A stretch of DNA of 64,000 nt, taken from Paroedura picta (Eukaryota; Chordata; Lepidosauria; Squamata; Gekkonidae). The notes beneath the pieces are model-generated. The model was not told the origin of the DNA. It saw nothing but the letters and a program-made list of their open reading frames with translations, and did no database searches. Made by a program: the position numbers and the translations under genes. Location of the stretch: positions 23,168,990 to 23,232,989 of the forward strand of contig NC_135382.1 of the NCBI RefSeq assembly GCF_049243985.1, read 5' to 3'. This document shows positions 57,001-63,805 of this stretch, piece after piece; the first letter of the stretch is position 1; every line of letters begins with the position of its first letter.

Positions 57001-59107
57001 TTTTTAGGGTGAGCAGGGGTTCTACAGGGTCTTCTAGGGTGAAAGATATGTGGCATTGTACTCTCAGACAGCTTTTAAATATAGATATTGCAGAAGACAC
57101 AGAACGAGCTCGTCCCTAGAACAAGCACCGGGTCAGGCCTCTGGTGTGACGATGGAAGCTGTGGCTGAACCATAATGTATGAGGGTGAAGGCCGAACCTA
57201 ACAGAAAGAAACTCTGATTTATTGTCTTTCTGTAGGGCTTCCTCTATTCCTTGTGAGCATGATCCTTGCAGCTGATCAATCAAGCTATGGACCATACACC
57301 GTTAAGGTGTACGAGACCACTGGCCGATACACCAACGCAACCATGTAAGTTGACGGTTGGGGTCCGTGGGGAGGACTGACACGCTGTCACTGCAACCTTA
57401 ATCTAGGGTTTAGCCTCTGATTGTTCCTTGTCTCTCATCTTCAAGAGTCTCAAAGTGTGGTGTACAGGTTAAAGTGGTGGCTTTTAATCCAGAGAGCTGG
57501 CTTTGATTCCCCACTCCTCTACATGCAGCCAGCTGGGTGACTTTGGGCTCATCATTGCCCTGATAGAGCTGTTCTGACCAAGCAGTCCTGCCAGAGCTCT
57601 CTCAGCCCCACCTCCCTCACAAGGTGTCTGTTGTGGGGAGAGGAAGAGAAGGTGATTGTAAGCCGCTTTGAGACTCTTCCAGGCAGTGAAATTGGGGTAT
57701 AAAAGCCAACACATCTTCTTCTGTGCAACTCCAGGGTGGAAAATGACCCTACTTGACTGAACTTTTAACTCCTCAGTGAGGAAGAGAAGGGGTTCCCCAG
57801 TAATTTGCATAACATTCCCACCCTTGTTTCCCTCCCCGTCTCTTCTAGATGTTGGATAACAAACCAGCATATAAACAGCTTCCTCAATCTTGGCTACCTG
57901 AGCTTGGTGCTCCTCTTCAACACCATCATGCTGGCTGTGATGGTTTGGACAATCTGCAAGCTAAGGCAGCGGGATTACCACCAGTGGCAGTACGTGGTGA
58001 TGCTCCTGGGACTCAGCTGTGTGCTCGGCCTCCCTTGGGGGCTGGCCTTTTTCTCATTCACTTTTGGGACCTTCAGGCTTGTCGCCCTCTACCTCTTCAC
58101 CATCATCAACTCCTTCCAAGGTCAGTGAACAAGGTCCTGCTTCCTTCCGGGGGTGGGTGGCCACTGCTGGGGGACCGGGGCGGAGAAACTTTCCAAGTGA
58201 AAAGCTCCCCGCTGATGCTGCACTTTTATTGGTCACTGAGGGACCCACTCACACCCATCCTCGTGCAGTGACATTTAGATGCATGTGCATGCGTGCTCCC
58301 CAAGAAGCTAAACCAACCCTAGCCCTCTGGGCAGTCTCAAAGAAGGGAATTTTGTTGGCTCTGTCAAGTCACATGCAAAATATGGTGATCCTGCCAGGTT
58401 TTCCAGGCAGAGGTGATTCACCGTTGCCTGCCTCCATGTCATGACCCTGGTATTCCTTGGGGGTCTCCCATCCAAATTCTGCCCAGCGCCAACCATGCTT
58501 AGCTTTTGAGATTGGGCTGTTCAGGTCAGGGTGGGAGAAGGGACAGACGTAATTAAACTGAGCTCTGTCGGTTGGTGGGTGCCAGGTCCACTGGTCCACT
58601 GCCAGGTCCACTGGTCCAGGGGGGCAGCCCCTTGCTTTCTGGGCACAGCCCATCCCCCTAACTCACCACAACTTGGAAGGATGTCACTTTTTAACCTTAT
58701 CCACCGATGTCTCCTGAAAGTGATAACGGCAGGCTGGGATGACCTTCTACAGGTTGAAGCAAATTCTACTATAGAGTTTTGCCCCAAAGCCAGAGTGTCT
58801 CCCTGCCCCTCCAATATGCTGATGTCACTTCCAGGTGACCTCAGCACTCCTGGAAAGCACCTTCCCATCCTGTCAGGGCAGCCTAGGTGGAAATGTGGTG
58901 CATCATAACACCATTGTCGCCCATCCCCTTTCCACCAGCTTCTCCAACTTCTGCTTCTCCACCTGATTCTCTCTCCTCCTCCTTCCCTCAGGCTTCCTCA
59001 TCTTCCTTTGGTACTTGGCGAAGATAATGCAGGATCGTCGGTCTGTCTCAGCACAGTTGATGTCCACTAACAGTGCAAAGCTCCACTCCAGCAGCAGCGT
59101 GCTGTGA
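41981..59107 (+). CDS. ADGRG1: Adhesion G protein-coupled receptor G1 (GPR56), whole coding span
   Basis: Thirteen coding exons total 2,049 nt (682 residues plus stop; the human protein is about 693). All introns are GT-AG and the phases agree. Order: signal peptide (1-22), PLL domain (about 29-175) with EDFRFC and GLYRFC, GAIN domain (about 180-380) with the GPS cut His380-Leu381|Thr382, tethered agonist TFFAVLM, then seven membrane segments at about 401-425, 438-458, 468-495, 507-530, 565-588, 603-624 and 628-652, and a Ser-rich tail. The family is a self-cleaving adhesion receptor that binds collagen III and transglutaminase 2 and signals through G12/13 in mammals. Oddities: two of the four GPS cysteines are replaced. 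It lies tail-to-tail with a ZP-domain gene. Identity rests on strong remembered similarity to human GPR56 across all domains, better than to ADGRG3 or ADGRG5. Confidence 0.95.
42108..42218. mobile_element. Partial foldback MITE in ADGRG1 intron 1
   Basis: 'cagattttcccaattgct', 'ggaaaatccacattggaag' and 'gcattatccaacgtgtgcgg' match the right arm of the element at 41139. The left arm is degraded. Confidence 0.5.
42341..42935. repeat. CR1-like retroposon fragment in ADGRG1 intron 1
   Basis: 'agaactggacacaatattcc', 'tttggctcatattcaactg', 'agaactccaaagtcccttt' and 'ccagtctatccagatcttga' follow the order of a very common amniote CR1-related repeat. No open frame. Confidence 0.55.
42945..43035 (+). 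repeat. 3' part of a 5S-derived SINE
   Basis: 'ttgaaaaccccataaggggt' and 'caccataactcaactgcaaa' match the 3' body of the 5S-derived SINE at 34302. The 5S-like head is absent. Confidence 0.5.
43142..43567 (+). CDS. ADGRG1: ADGRG1 coding exon 2 (PLL domain)
   Basis: The acceptor 'tgtcctacag' ends at 43141 and the donor GTGAGG begins at 43568. The exon encodes residues 23-165 with EDFRFC (Cys37), GLYRFC (Cys91) and SFLC (Cys121), matching cysteines of the human PLL (pentraxin/laminin/neurexin/sex-hormone-globulin-like) domain. Several N-glycosylation sequons (NQT, NSS, NGS, NTS, NLS, NST, NKS) are seen. Human His89 in 'YHFC' is Arg here. Confidence 0.93.
43568..44990. other. ADGRG1 intron 2
   Basis: Non-coding. 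Contains a (GTCATT)n microsatellite at about 44036-44066 and an inverted tRNA-type SINE piece at about 44140-44215 ('gatgccgaggtttgaacctg', 'gcagatgctctgccaccgag'). Nothing else recognised. Confidence 0.6.
44991..45117 (+). CDS. ADGRG1: ADGRG1 coding exon 3
   Basis: The acceptor 'ccttgcacgctag' ends at 44990; the donor is a perfect GTGAGTA at 45118. It encodes DRESVDLKRSLQVCEVEKEL and onwards, which aligns with human 'SVDMCELKRDLQ'. The Cys that closes the PLL domain in human precedes LKR. Here the only Cys (178) follows it by several residues. Confidence 0.9.
45292..45442 (+). CDS. ADGRG1: ADGRG1 coding exon 4 (GAIN start)
   Basis: Acceptor 'tctccgacag', donor GTGAGA at 45443. It encodes HSLQRLDSYLGKMDFKEE to HSKIE, matching human 'LQSLESKLTSV ... 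VWKLQP ... LHIHS'. The end phase is 0. Confidence 0.9.
45565..45690 (+). CDS. ADGRG1: ADGRG1 coding exon 5 (GAIN)
   Basis: Exactly 42 codons, phase 0 on both sides (acceptor 'gcttttgcag', donor GTATTT). Ends VVLMEVSSQTLFQ, close to human 'LLLVDFSSQALFQ'. The donor is weaker than those of the other exons. Confidence 0.92.
46279..46483. mobile_element. GC-rich foldback element in ADGRG1 intron 5
   Basis: The left arm 'gggttgagcaattcagcttg' and right arm 'cgagccgaatcgctcaaccc' are inverted copies. Pairing continues through 'gttcggctgcctctgc' and 'gccgaagcagccgaac', about 40 bp per arm with few mismatches. The spacer of about 120 bp is unusually GC-rich. Probably a non-autonomous DNA transposon; the superfamily is unknown and no target duplication is clear. 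Confidence 0.6.
46484..47330. other. ADGRG1 intron 5, unremarkable part
   Basis: GC-leaning non-coding sequence; no exon or named repeat found. Confidence 0.4.
47331..47460. mobile_element. Palindromic hAT MITE in ADGRG1 intron 5
   Basis: The 130-bp palindrome starts 'cagaggtagtcaacccgtgg' and ends 'cgggttgactacctctg'. Flanks ttctggaa and ttctagag agree at 6 of 8 positions, a likely old 8-bp target duplication. Confidence 0.8.
47694..47955 (+). repeat. tRNA-type SINE in ADGRG1 intron 5
   Basis: 'ggcttctaatctggagagcc', 'gggtttgattccccgctcc' (B-box-like), 'catgcagccagctgggtgg', 'cctacctcacagggtagcc', ending in a CTTCTT run. It ends about 280 bp before exon 6. Confidence 0.7.
48238..48363 (+). 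CDS. ADGRG1: ADGRG1 coding exon 6 (GAIN)
   Basis: Exactly 42 codons, phase 0 (acceptor 'ccgaaattccag', donor GTAGGT). NSSWILGGKVFGVSVVD aligns with human 'NSSQVLGEKVLGIVVQN'; ends ALSFWHNQLP. The intron before it (2.5 kb) holds a hAT MITE, a SINE and a GC-rich foldback. Confidence 0.92.
48364..50044. other. ADGRG1 intron 6
   Basis: Non-coding. A MIR-like piece lies near 49505-49600 ('acaaccctatgaggtaggc'), and a LINE-type tail near 49720-49850 ('taccctgagccggtatacc', 'ggcaggtatataaatggg'). Open frames near 48600-49300 lack domains. Confidence 0.5.
50045..50090 (+). CDS. ADGRG1: ADGRG1 coding exon 7 (GPS, first half)
   Basis: A 46-base exon encoding KNATPQCVFWDTSSK plus one base, between 'tgttcttccag' and GTAAGT. 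CVFW is the hallmark start of the GPS motif and carries Cys348, the partner of Cys376. Confidence 0.93.
50091..51108. other. ADGRG1 intron 7
   Basis: Holds a tRNA-type SINE stub near 50197-50235 ('atggctcaggggtagagcat') and a 'GTTGCCAAC' repeat at about 50516-50695 ('gagttgccaacctccagg', 'aggctccacccccaagttat'). The rest is unremarkable. Confidence 0.5.
51109..51203 (+). CDS. ADGRG1: ADGRG1 coding exon 8 (GPS cleavage site)
   Basis: Acceptor 'ttgatcatag', donor GTGAGT. Encodes AGFWNTSGSEVEAG, then VCLWDHLTFFAVLM. The cut site His-Leu|Thr and the agonist TFFAVLM are intact. The positions of the second and fourth conserved GPS cysteines are Ser365 and Trp378. The spacing from W360 to Cys376 is the same as in human, so the alignment is unambiguous. 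Confidence 0.93.
51288..51406 (+). CDS. ADGRG1: ADGRG1 coding exon 9 (first membrane segment)
   Basis: Acceptor 'tttctctgcag', donor GTAAGT. TSSPDLDYTHNTYLSAITY leads into GCIISALASIFTIGFFF, matching human '[20 protein letters not shown]'. Ends in phase 2. Confidence 0.93.
51985..52150 (+). repeat. tRNA-type SINE in ADGRG1 intron 9
   Basis: 'ggctgtgcctcagtggtagg', 'cttctgcttggcatgccga' and 'aggtcccatgttcagt' are A-box to B-box wording of the SINE that appears inverted at about 56690-56885. Confidence 0.6.
52520..52935 (+). repeat. AT-rich element with a perfect 19-bp hairpin
   Basis: A stem of 19 bp (52553-52571 and 52587-52605) encloses a 15-base loop. Further on is the phrase 'accgaggaagacc', 'gggtagaaacgcgtttgg', which I know from abundant non-autonomous elements in reptile and amphibian genomes, and an end 'caccataataaatatt'. 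I cannot assign the class. Confidence 0.4.
53170..53438 (+). CDS. ADGRG1: ADGRG1 coding exon 10 (TM2 to TM4 start)
   Basis: Acceptor 'gtcctccgcag', donor GTAGGT. HMNLLWAIFLLDVSFL is TM2. Cys468 opens TM3, followed by FLHFGLLACLTWMGIEGY, close to human 'FLHFSLLTCLSWMGLEGY'. LLKLCLVGWG begins TM4. Confidence 0.95.
53439..54084. other. ADGRG1 intron 10, first part
   Basis: Non-coding. The reading frame of exon 10 stays open for a further 95 bases into the intron, then stops. No other exon seen. Confidence 0.5.
54085..54446 (+). mobile_element. SPIN-like non-autonomous hAT element
   Basis: Starts 'caatggttctcaacctgggg' with 'aacacccctttcacaggggt' shortly after, and ends with 'gaggtcaccacaacatgagg', 'aactgtattaaagggttgca', 'gcattaggaaggttgataac', 'ccctg'. 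These are the terminal phrases I recall for SPIN (Space Invader) hAT transposons, known for horizontal transfer among tetrapods. Flanks ctctagca and ctctaggg agree at 6 of 8 positions, fitting an 8-bp duplication. The interior differs from the standard SPIN non-autonomous form as I remember it. Confidence 0.65.
54447..55477. other. ADGRG1 intron 10, middle part
   Basis: Non-coding. An inverted LINE tail lies at about 55185-55265 ('tatataccccctccctttca', 'gctcagggcggtttgcattg'). The 170-codon frame at 54760-55272 runs into that tail and has no domain. Confidence 0.5.
55478..55764 (-). repeat. tRNA-derived SINE with perfect 14-bp target duplication
   Basis: On the - strand it reads 'gagcctcttgtggcgcagag' through to 'cctttacctttacctt', the same element as at 14683. 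tattccaaatatta occurs at 55464-55477 and 55765-55778. The perfect duplication and the intact promoter boxes indicate a young insertion. Confidence 0.88.
55779..57235. other. ADGRG1 intron 10, last part
   Basis: Non-coding. Holds an inverted tRNA-type SINE at about 56690-56885 ('gattgagcctgggaccttct', 'gccaagcagaggctctacca') and no recognisable exon. Confidence 0.5.
57236..57344 (+). CDS. ADGRG1: ADGRG1 coding exon 11 (TM4 end, second outer loop)
   Basis: Acceptor 'gtctttctgtag', donor GTAAGT. LPLFLVSMILAADQSSYGP matches human 'FPIFLVTLVALVDVDNYGP'. The intron before it is 3.8 kb and carries the SPIN-like hAT element and a SINE. Confidence 0.93.
57456..57722 (+). repeat. tRNA-type SINE in ADGRG1 intron 11
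   Basis: 'gtgtacaggttaaagtggtg', 'ctggctttgattccccactc', 'cacaaggtgtctgttgtggg', 'gtaagccgctttgagactct'. It ends about 125 bp before exon 12. Confidence 0.7.
57849..58120 (+). CDS. ADGRG1: ADGRG1 coding exon 12 (TM5-TM7)
   Basis: Acceptor 'ccgtctcttctag', donor GTCAGT. CWITNQHINSFLNLGYLSL opens with the outer-loop Cys555 that should pair with Cys468. TM6 has LLGLSCVLGLPWGLAFFSF and TM7 LVALYLFTIINSFQG, all close to human. Confidence 0.95.
58360..58525 (-). repeat. 5S rRNA-derived SINE in the last ADGRG1 intron
   Basis: On the - strand it reads 'cccaatctcaaaagctaagc', 'tttggatgggagacccccaa' and 'gaataccagggtcatgac', clearly recalling the 5S rRNA internal promoter region. Confidence 0.8.
58650..58870 (-). 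repeat. 'GTTGCCAAC' dispersed repeat, degraded
   Basis: Contains the family phrases in reverse order with many changes. It lies between the 5S SINE and the final exon. The short 'tccactgccaggtccactgg' motif just before it is a tandem duplication. Confidence 0.35.
58992..59107 (+). CDS. ADGRG1: ADGRG1 coding exon 13 (C-terminal tail)
   Basis: The acceptor 'ccctccttccctcag' ends at 58991. FLIFLWYLAKIMQDRR finishes TM7; the tail has STNSAKLHSSSSVL then TGA, comparable with human 'SNSDSARLPISSGSTSSS'. Confidence 0.93.
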
Positions 59108-59420
59108 CCTTGGGCGGGGATTACCCAAGGTCGAGGCCATCACCTGCTAACAAAGGAGGCCTGTATATATATATATGTATATATGGACAGAAGGGGTGGG
59201 GCAGGCACTTGCATCCGGAAATAATATATTTGTGCTGTCTTTTTTTCTAATGTACATAGGGGCTTCGGGGGTTTTCTGTTTTTGTAAATGGTGTGCGAGG
59301 AAGTTTATAAGCACTTAAAATCCAAGCTGCACTTATTAAAAAGAAAAGGCTCCTCCAGAGTCACTGTGATTGCATCTTTGCCGGCACCTGAATTAAATAT
59401 TTGCACAGGGGGGCTGTTGT
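59108..59420 (+). terminator. ADGRG1: ADGRG1 3' UTR with ATTAAA signals
   Basis: After the stop there is a short (TA)-rich run near 59165, then ATTAAA at 59335-59340 and another at 59392-59397. No AATAAA is present in this span, so one of the ATTAAA signals is the likely polyadenylation signal, giving a short 3' UTR of about 250-310 bases. Confidence 0.5.
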
Positions 59421-59649
59421 CATCAGAAAGACCTCCTTGGGGGTCATATTCTGCCTACAGCTTGCCCTTGAAGGCTCCAGCTGTTATGGCAAAGCTCCAT
59501 CCGGCCTTCTCACTGCCAAGAACAGTCCAGGCAGTTTTTCTGTGGGAGGGCAGCATACCCAGCAAAATAAGATTTGATTCGGCTTCCTTCTGAAATCGCC
59601 ACAGTGAGGGAAGGCATCAGCCTATGGAGGACACCCAAGCCCCAGTCTG

Positions 59650-60040
59650 AGGAAATTCAGGGCGTTGTGCTGTTGGGGAAGCCCTGTGAGGAAAGGCTGA
59701 GGGATTTGGGAAGGTTCATCCTGAAGAAGAGGAGGAGGAGAGGGGACAGGATGGCTCTCTTCACGTTTTTGAAAGGTTGTCACTTGGAGGAGGGCCAGGA
59801 AAGGTTCCAGTTGGCAGCAGAGGATAAGGCCCACTTTAATGAGTTTAAACCACATGCAGAACAGGAGGGAACAATTTAGTCAGTAGTTCAACAGTGGAGG
59901 GAGCTGCCTAAGGAGGTAGTGAGCTCCCCCCTCACTGGTGGTCTTCAAACAGCAGCTGGACAGATACTTTTCATGGATGCTTTAGGCTGATCCTGCATTG
60001 AGCAAAGGGTTAGACTAGATGGCCTGCTTTGTCCTCAAGC
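59650..60040 (+). repeat. CR1 3' end between the two genes
   Basis: 'gaggaaaggctgagggattt', 'gttcatcctgaagaagagg', 'ggaggtagtgagctcccccc' and 'gggttagactagatggcctg' keep the order of the CR1 3' end. The terminal octamer repeats are lost. Confidence 0.7.
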
Positions 60041-61400
60041 CCAACAGATCCCTACAGACTACAAAATGATGTTTCCCCCAAGTGCTGCAGGACTGTTGGA
60101 TAAGAAAGTGAGGTCTCAGGAACCCTGCCCTTTCAAGAACACATTGTGCAGTTTGGCCCTGAAGATCTGATGCGGCTTTGAGGCAGGGGAAGGTATTGGG
60201 GGCTTGAGGAGCAGCTCTTTGGGGCCTCCAGGAGAGGTTGGGGGGCAGCATGAGCCAAGAGGGGCAGTTTGTTACTGAGGACTGTGGCAAGGAACCTCAG
60301 ATGTAAAAATCCTTCCGTAAGACCTCTTAGAACAGAACAGTCAGGGTGAAAACAGACATGCTATGCAAACATCTCCATAAAAAGGCAAACTGGAGGTTCC
60401 AGCAGTCGCCTTCAAACTCTGCATGGTTTTCATAATCTCCCGTTCCTGATTAGCCTCCTAAGAGGGGGGGAAATATTTTTTGAAGGCACAGCTTTCCTCC
60501 TCTCCCCTTAAAACGCTAACAGCACCAATATGACTCCATTTGAGAATGCAACCAAGTAGAGGTCGAAAAGTTAAAGCCTCTGATCTTTTCCTCCTTGGGC
60601 CATATGGCATAGCGGAGCTGCACAACCATAATGTTTCCGATAAATTTTCTGCCACTAGTCTCTGGTCTTAGAAACAAAGTAAGGCTGTATCTCTTGGCTG
60701 AGGAGGGAAGGCTCAAAAGAAGACCATGTAGGTGTGGTACGGTGGAGGTCTGCTGCCTTTCAACTAAAACTGGTCCTTTGCTTACCAGAGGTAAGCTGGA
60801 ACTCAAAGAACCTTCGGCATGGGACATGAAGGAGGGCTTTCCATCCAAAACACAGGAAGAGTGCAAGTCTTTTGCTGCATTCTTGTGCAAAAGTGGGAGA
60901 TGGCAGAGGCCTATCTACTATCGCAAACCCAAGGTTTGGCGCTTGGGCTGGGCTTGTGTCCTGGAGGGAACGCCAGTGGGACCGGCTTCATTGCTTAGCT
61001 GCAAACAGCTGGGAATGCCACACTATCTGCTGCTGCATTTCCATCTTTTCCAGCAGCAATTAGGCGGAGTTGCCCTCCTCCTGCTTACGCTGAATTGCTG
61101 AGCTACAGGAAGAGATTTTGGCTGTACAGTGCAAGGGCTCCACGTCACTGGCACTGCCAGTTACAGCCAACTCCTCTTCTCCAGGTGGTTGTCCACACGT
61201 AAAGGCATCCAGTTTTTACAATGAAAGGTGCATGCTGCATTTGGTGCTGAATCTTTTCCATTGTGCGAGGCACCTTTCACCCCAGCTCAGCTACCTTCTG
61301 GCATCGGCACAGCTGAGAACCAAGACCCGTCTGTGCTCATGTTTAATTTGGAACAAACGGGCCATAGCCAGAGAGAAAGAGAGGCACACACCCACCTTTC
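60041..61400. other. Intergenic stretch between ADGRG1 and the ZP gene
   Basis: Frames of 156 codons (+, 60631) and 124 codons (-, 60516) overlap in opposite strands and show no domain. I see no third gene here, although human has ADGRG3 on this side of ADGRG1. Confidence 0.45.
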
Positions 61401-61415
61401 CTTGCAATTCTCAGA

Positions 61416-61421
61416 TTTATT
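61416..61421 (-). terminator. Polyadenylation signal of the ZP gene
   Basis: AATAAA on the - strand begins only about 26 bases after the stop codon, so the 3' UTR would be very short. Very short 3' UTRs are a known trait of egg-coat ZP transcripts. Confidence 0.6.
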
Positions 61422-61446
61422 TGGAACTCCGCTGCAGACAGGTTGC

Positions 61447-61538
61447 TCATTTCTTCATGGCTTTGGCTACAGCGGTCAAAATGACGGCAATCCCGATGCC
61501 TGCCGAAACGATTGCGCTGGGGATCCATATCTGTAGGT
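61447..61538 (-). CDS. ZP gene last exon (membrane anchor)
   Basis: Acceptor 'tttttctctccag'. Encodes DLQIWIPSAIVSAGIG, then IAVILTAVAKAMKK and TGA. One membrane helix and a very short basic cytoplasmic end. Confidence 0.85.
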
Positions 61539-63429
61539 CTGGAGAGAAAAAGAGAAAGATAGGCAGCTGCATAGTTTGCAGGAGAGGGAGGGAGTGGTAA
61601 CTCGAGACAGGGGCAGGGCTGGTTAGCATCCCATGTAGGAAAACACGTACGTACCCCACGGAGGAGACTTTTGGCTACTGTTTGTCGTGGCGCTCTTTGT
61701 TTCCAAGGACGAAGGGGCGAGGAGGCGAATGGGTCCGTAGGAGACGATCTTACTGTAGTTGTCATCCATGGCTCGCTTGTGTTTTGACTTACTGGGACAC
61801 TGCTGTAGGTGGCAGCAAACAGGTTCAGAGCTGGTTTCCGCTGGGCAGTGCATCAAAGAGGCACATTCTGGCTTAACGCTAGCTTTCTTTATGCCAGCCA
61901 ATCCTTGGGAAAATAACAGCTGCCACAAGCTGTACAACAGGGGTGGCCAAACTGTGGCTCTCCAGATGTCCACAGACTACAATTACCATGAGCCCCTGCC
62001 AGCATGGTTATGTTGGCTGGGGTTCATGGGAATTGTAGTCCATGGGCATCTGGAGAGCTACAGTTTGGCCACCCCTGCATAAAGGCAGGCAAAACCCTGC
62101 TTTGGAGGGCAGTTGGTTTATTTTAGGAACTATGTGCCGGCTCACACAATAAAATTTAAATCAAACAATGTAATATCCTGGGAACAAAATTCAAGTTCAA
62201 TAGCATCTTCACACCCAACAAAATTTGGTAAGGTGTATGCAGTGTTCATCTGCAACGTCATATTATGCATCCTAAAACAAGCCTAAAGGGATCAAATATT
62301 TAGCAACCCAAAAAGTATCCTTAAAACAGCCCTCGGACTAGAAATAAAACCTGAAAACACAAAGGAGCCCCTTCATTAAAAGCCTAAATTAAAAAAAAAT
62401 TGTTTCCATCTGGCATCTAAAAGACAGTAGAATTAAGCAATCCAAAAATGAGGTGCCACCACTAAGAAGGCCTTATTTTTAGTTGTCACACAGTTCATTT
62501 TTGCAGGCAAGGGGCAGAGAAAGCAGACCTTGAGAGGAGGATCTTAACTGCAAGCTCAGACAGCACAGGAAAGAATGGTCCTTCATGTACTTGGATTTAT
62601 TTTTTGCTTTCCTCAAGCCAAAATCAAACCCAGGTTCTTAGAGTGACTGTTCCAACCTTTCCTTTTGGTCCTCTTTTGAGCTCTCCTAGGCTATTTTCAT
62701 CTGCAGGAAGGCTATTTGGCCCCCTAGACCAGGGTGGGAAGGCACAAAGCTACTACCTACAGGTAGACACTGGGGTATCAATCAAGGGCTGGGGTTGCTT
62801 CAACAGGCCCTCCCTATGGGGGTGGGCATCCCTTTACCTCTGTTATCCTAGTTCATTGTCTAGGCCAGGGGTAGTCAAACTGCGGCCCTCCAGATGTCCA
62901 TGGACTACAATTCCCAGGAGCCCCCTGCCAGCAAATGCTGGCAGGGGACTCCTGGGAATTGTAGTCCATGGACATCTGGAGGGCCGCAGTTTGACTACCC
63001 CTGGTCTAGGCACTTAGTAGAGGGGCCAGCCCTGCAGGAGGGAAGGAGGGGAAACCATCTCTGTAGCCTCTTCTCCCTCCTTGCAATTGGGCAAGGGCTA
63101 CTGAACTGAAAAGCAAAACTGACCAGCTGTCCCTGCTCTGGTCAAACACAGTCTATCCCTTTTCCTTCTTGAATCAGGGATGCTTTGGCAATTTACTCCA
63201 TGTGTCATGTTCACTGCAGAGACCACCCCATCTCCACCCCTGCAAGGCATCAGTTGCAAGAGACTATACCTTAGCACAGGGCTCCTGGTTTTCGGGAATG
63301 CATAGGCGCACCTGGCAGTGGAGGTACACCTCTGTGAAGTTTTTGAACTGGAACATCTGAAAACTGAACTTTGCCACGGTGCTGGTGCCAATGTCGTTAA
63401 GGAGCGTCACCGTCTTGTCGTGGGGACAC
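61447..63429 (-). CDS. Zona pellucida domain membrane protein, 3' end of gene
   Basis: Three - strand exons (63429-63270, 61802-61655, 61538-61447) with matching phases encode the last 132 residues of a ZP-domain protein; the 5' part lies outside the window. FSFQMFQFKNFTEVYLHCQV, then RLC, is the ZP-C signature, as in uromodulin 'VQMFRF ... VYLHCEVYLC'. It is followed by a furin-type site KHKR, the hydrophobic patch IVSYGPIRL, a Ser/Thr-rich linker, one membrane helix (IPSAIVSAGIGIAVILTAVA) and a three-residue-type basic tail ending AMKK. Such proteins are cleaved at the membrane and polymerise into extracellular filaments. Chicken ZPD, an egg-coat protein, is on the chromosome that matches human 16q, so ZPD is my first guess; other small ZP proteins remain possible. 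Confidence 0.85.
61655..61802 (-). CDS. ZP gene exon (cleavage site and linker)
   Basis: Acceptor 'gctgccacctacag', donor GTACGT. QCPSKSKHKRAMDDNYSK holds the KHKR furin-type site; IVSYGPIRLLA is the external hydrophobic patch that blocks early polymerisation in this family. 49 codons plus one base. Confidence 0.8.
61938..62077. mobile_element. Palindromic hAT MITE in the ZP gene intron
   Basis: Opens 'caggggtggccaaactgtgg' and closes 'cagtttggccacccctg', with the centre near 'gccagcatggttatgttggc'. It is a variant subfamily (GGCC instead of AGTC near the ends). No clear duplication at its flanks. Confidence 0.75.
62078..62865. other. ZP gene intron, unremarkable part
   Basis: Non-coding. 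'aatgaggtgccaccactaag' near 62448 resembles wording near 44400 ('aggtgccaccactgaaaaga'), so both may be pieces of one unnamed repeat. Confidence 0.45.
62866..63003. mobile_element. Palindromic hAT MITE with perfect 8-bp target duplication
   Basis: 138 bp, 'caggggtagtcaaactgcgg' to 'cagtttgactacccctg', flanked by gtctaggc at 62858-62865 and 63004-63011. The arms are almost perfectly complementary, so the copy is young. Confidence 0.9.
63270..63429 (-). CDS. ZP gene exon (ZP-C core)
   Basis: The acceptor on the - strand is 'ggcttcttgcag' and the donor GTATAG. One carried base plus 53 codons: CPHDKTVTLLNDIGTSTVAK, FSFQMFQFKN, VYLHCQVRLCIPENQEPCAK. The Cys pattern fits the ZP-C subdomain. Phase 0 at the end. 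Confidence 0.85.
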
Positions 63430-63599
63430 CTGCAAGAAGCCGAGCACATCAGTGGCCCAGTCATTGTGGGAAACACACCGGTTCACAAGGGAGGCCAAGA
63501 TTAGCCAGGCAGGACCTTGGTTTGAATATTAACACTCAGCCCCAGCACACAGCAAAGAACAAAAATGTTAATTGAACAGGTTAGCATTGCCAGGTCCCC

Positions 63600-63805
63600 T
63601 CCTGGCCATCGATGAGGATTGACGGGGAAAGGGTGGCTGCCAATTTGGGAGACTCCTGGAGATTTGGGGATGGAGCCTGGGGAGGGCAGGAACTTCAGTG
63701 GGGTACAGTGCCAGAGTTCACCCTCCAAAGCAGCCACTTACTCCAGGGGAATTGATCTCTGGAGTCTGGAGATAAACTGTAATTCCAGGGGATCCACAAA
63801 CCCCA
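63600..63805 (-). repeat. 'GTTGCCAAC' dispersed repeat
   Basis: 'gatttggggatggagcctgg', 'gttcaccctccaaagcagcc' and 'ctccaggggaattgatctct' are the reverse order of the family seen at 35310. No ZP exon is visible from here to the window end. Confidence 0.55.

Noticed and set aside
41981-59107. ADGRG3 or ADGRG5 as the identity of the receptor
   Set aside because: EDFRFC...NQT, GLYRFC and the PLL domain are features of ADGRG1. As I recall, the other two have short N-termini without this domain.
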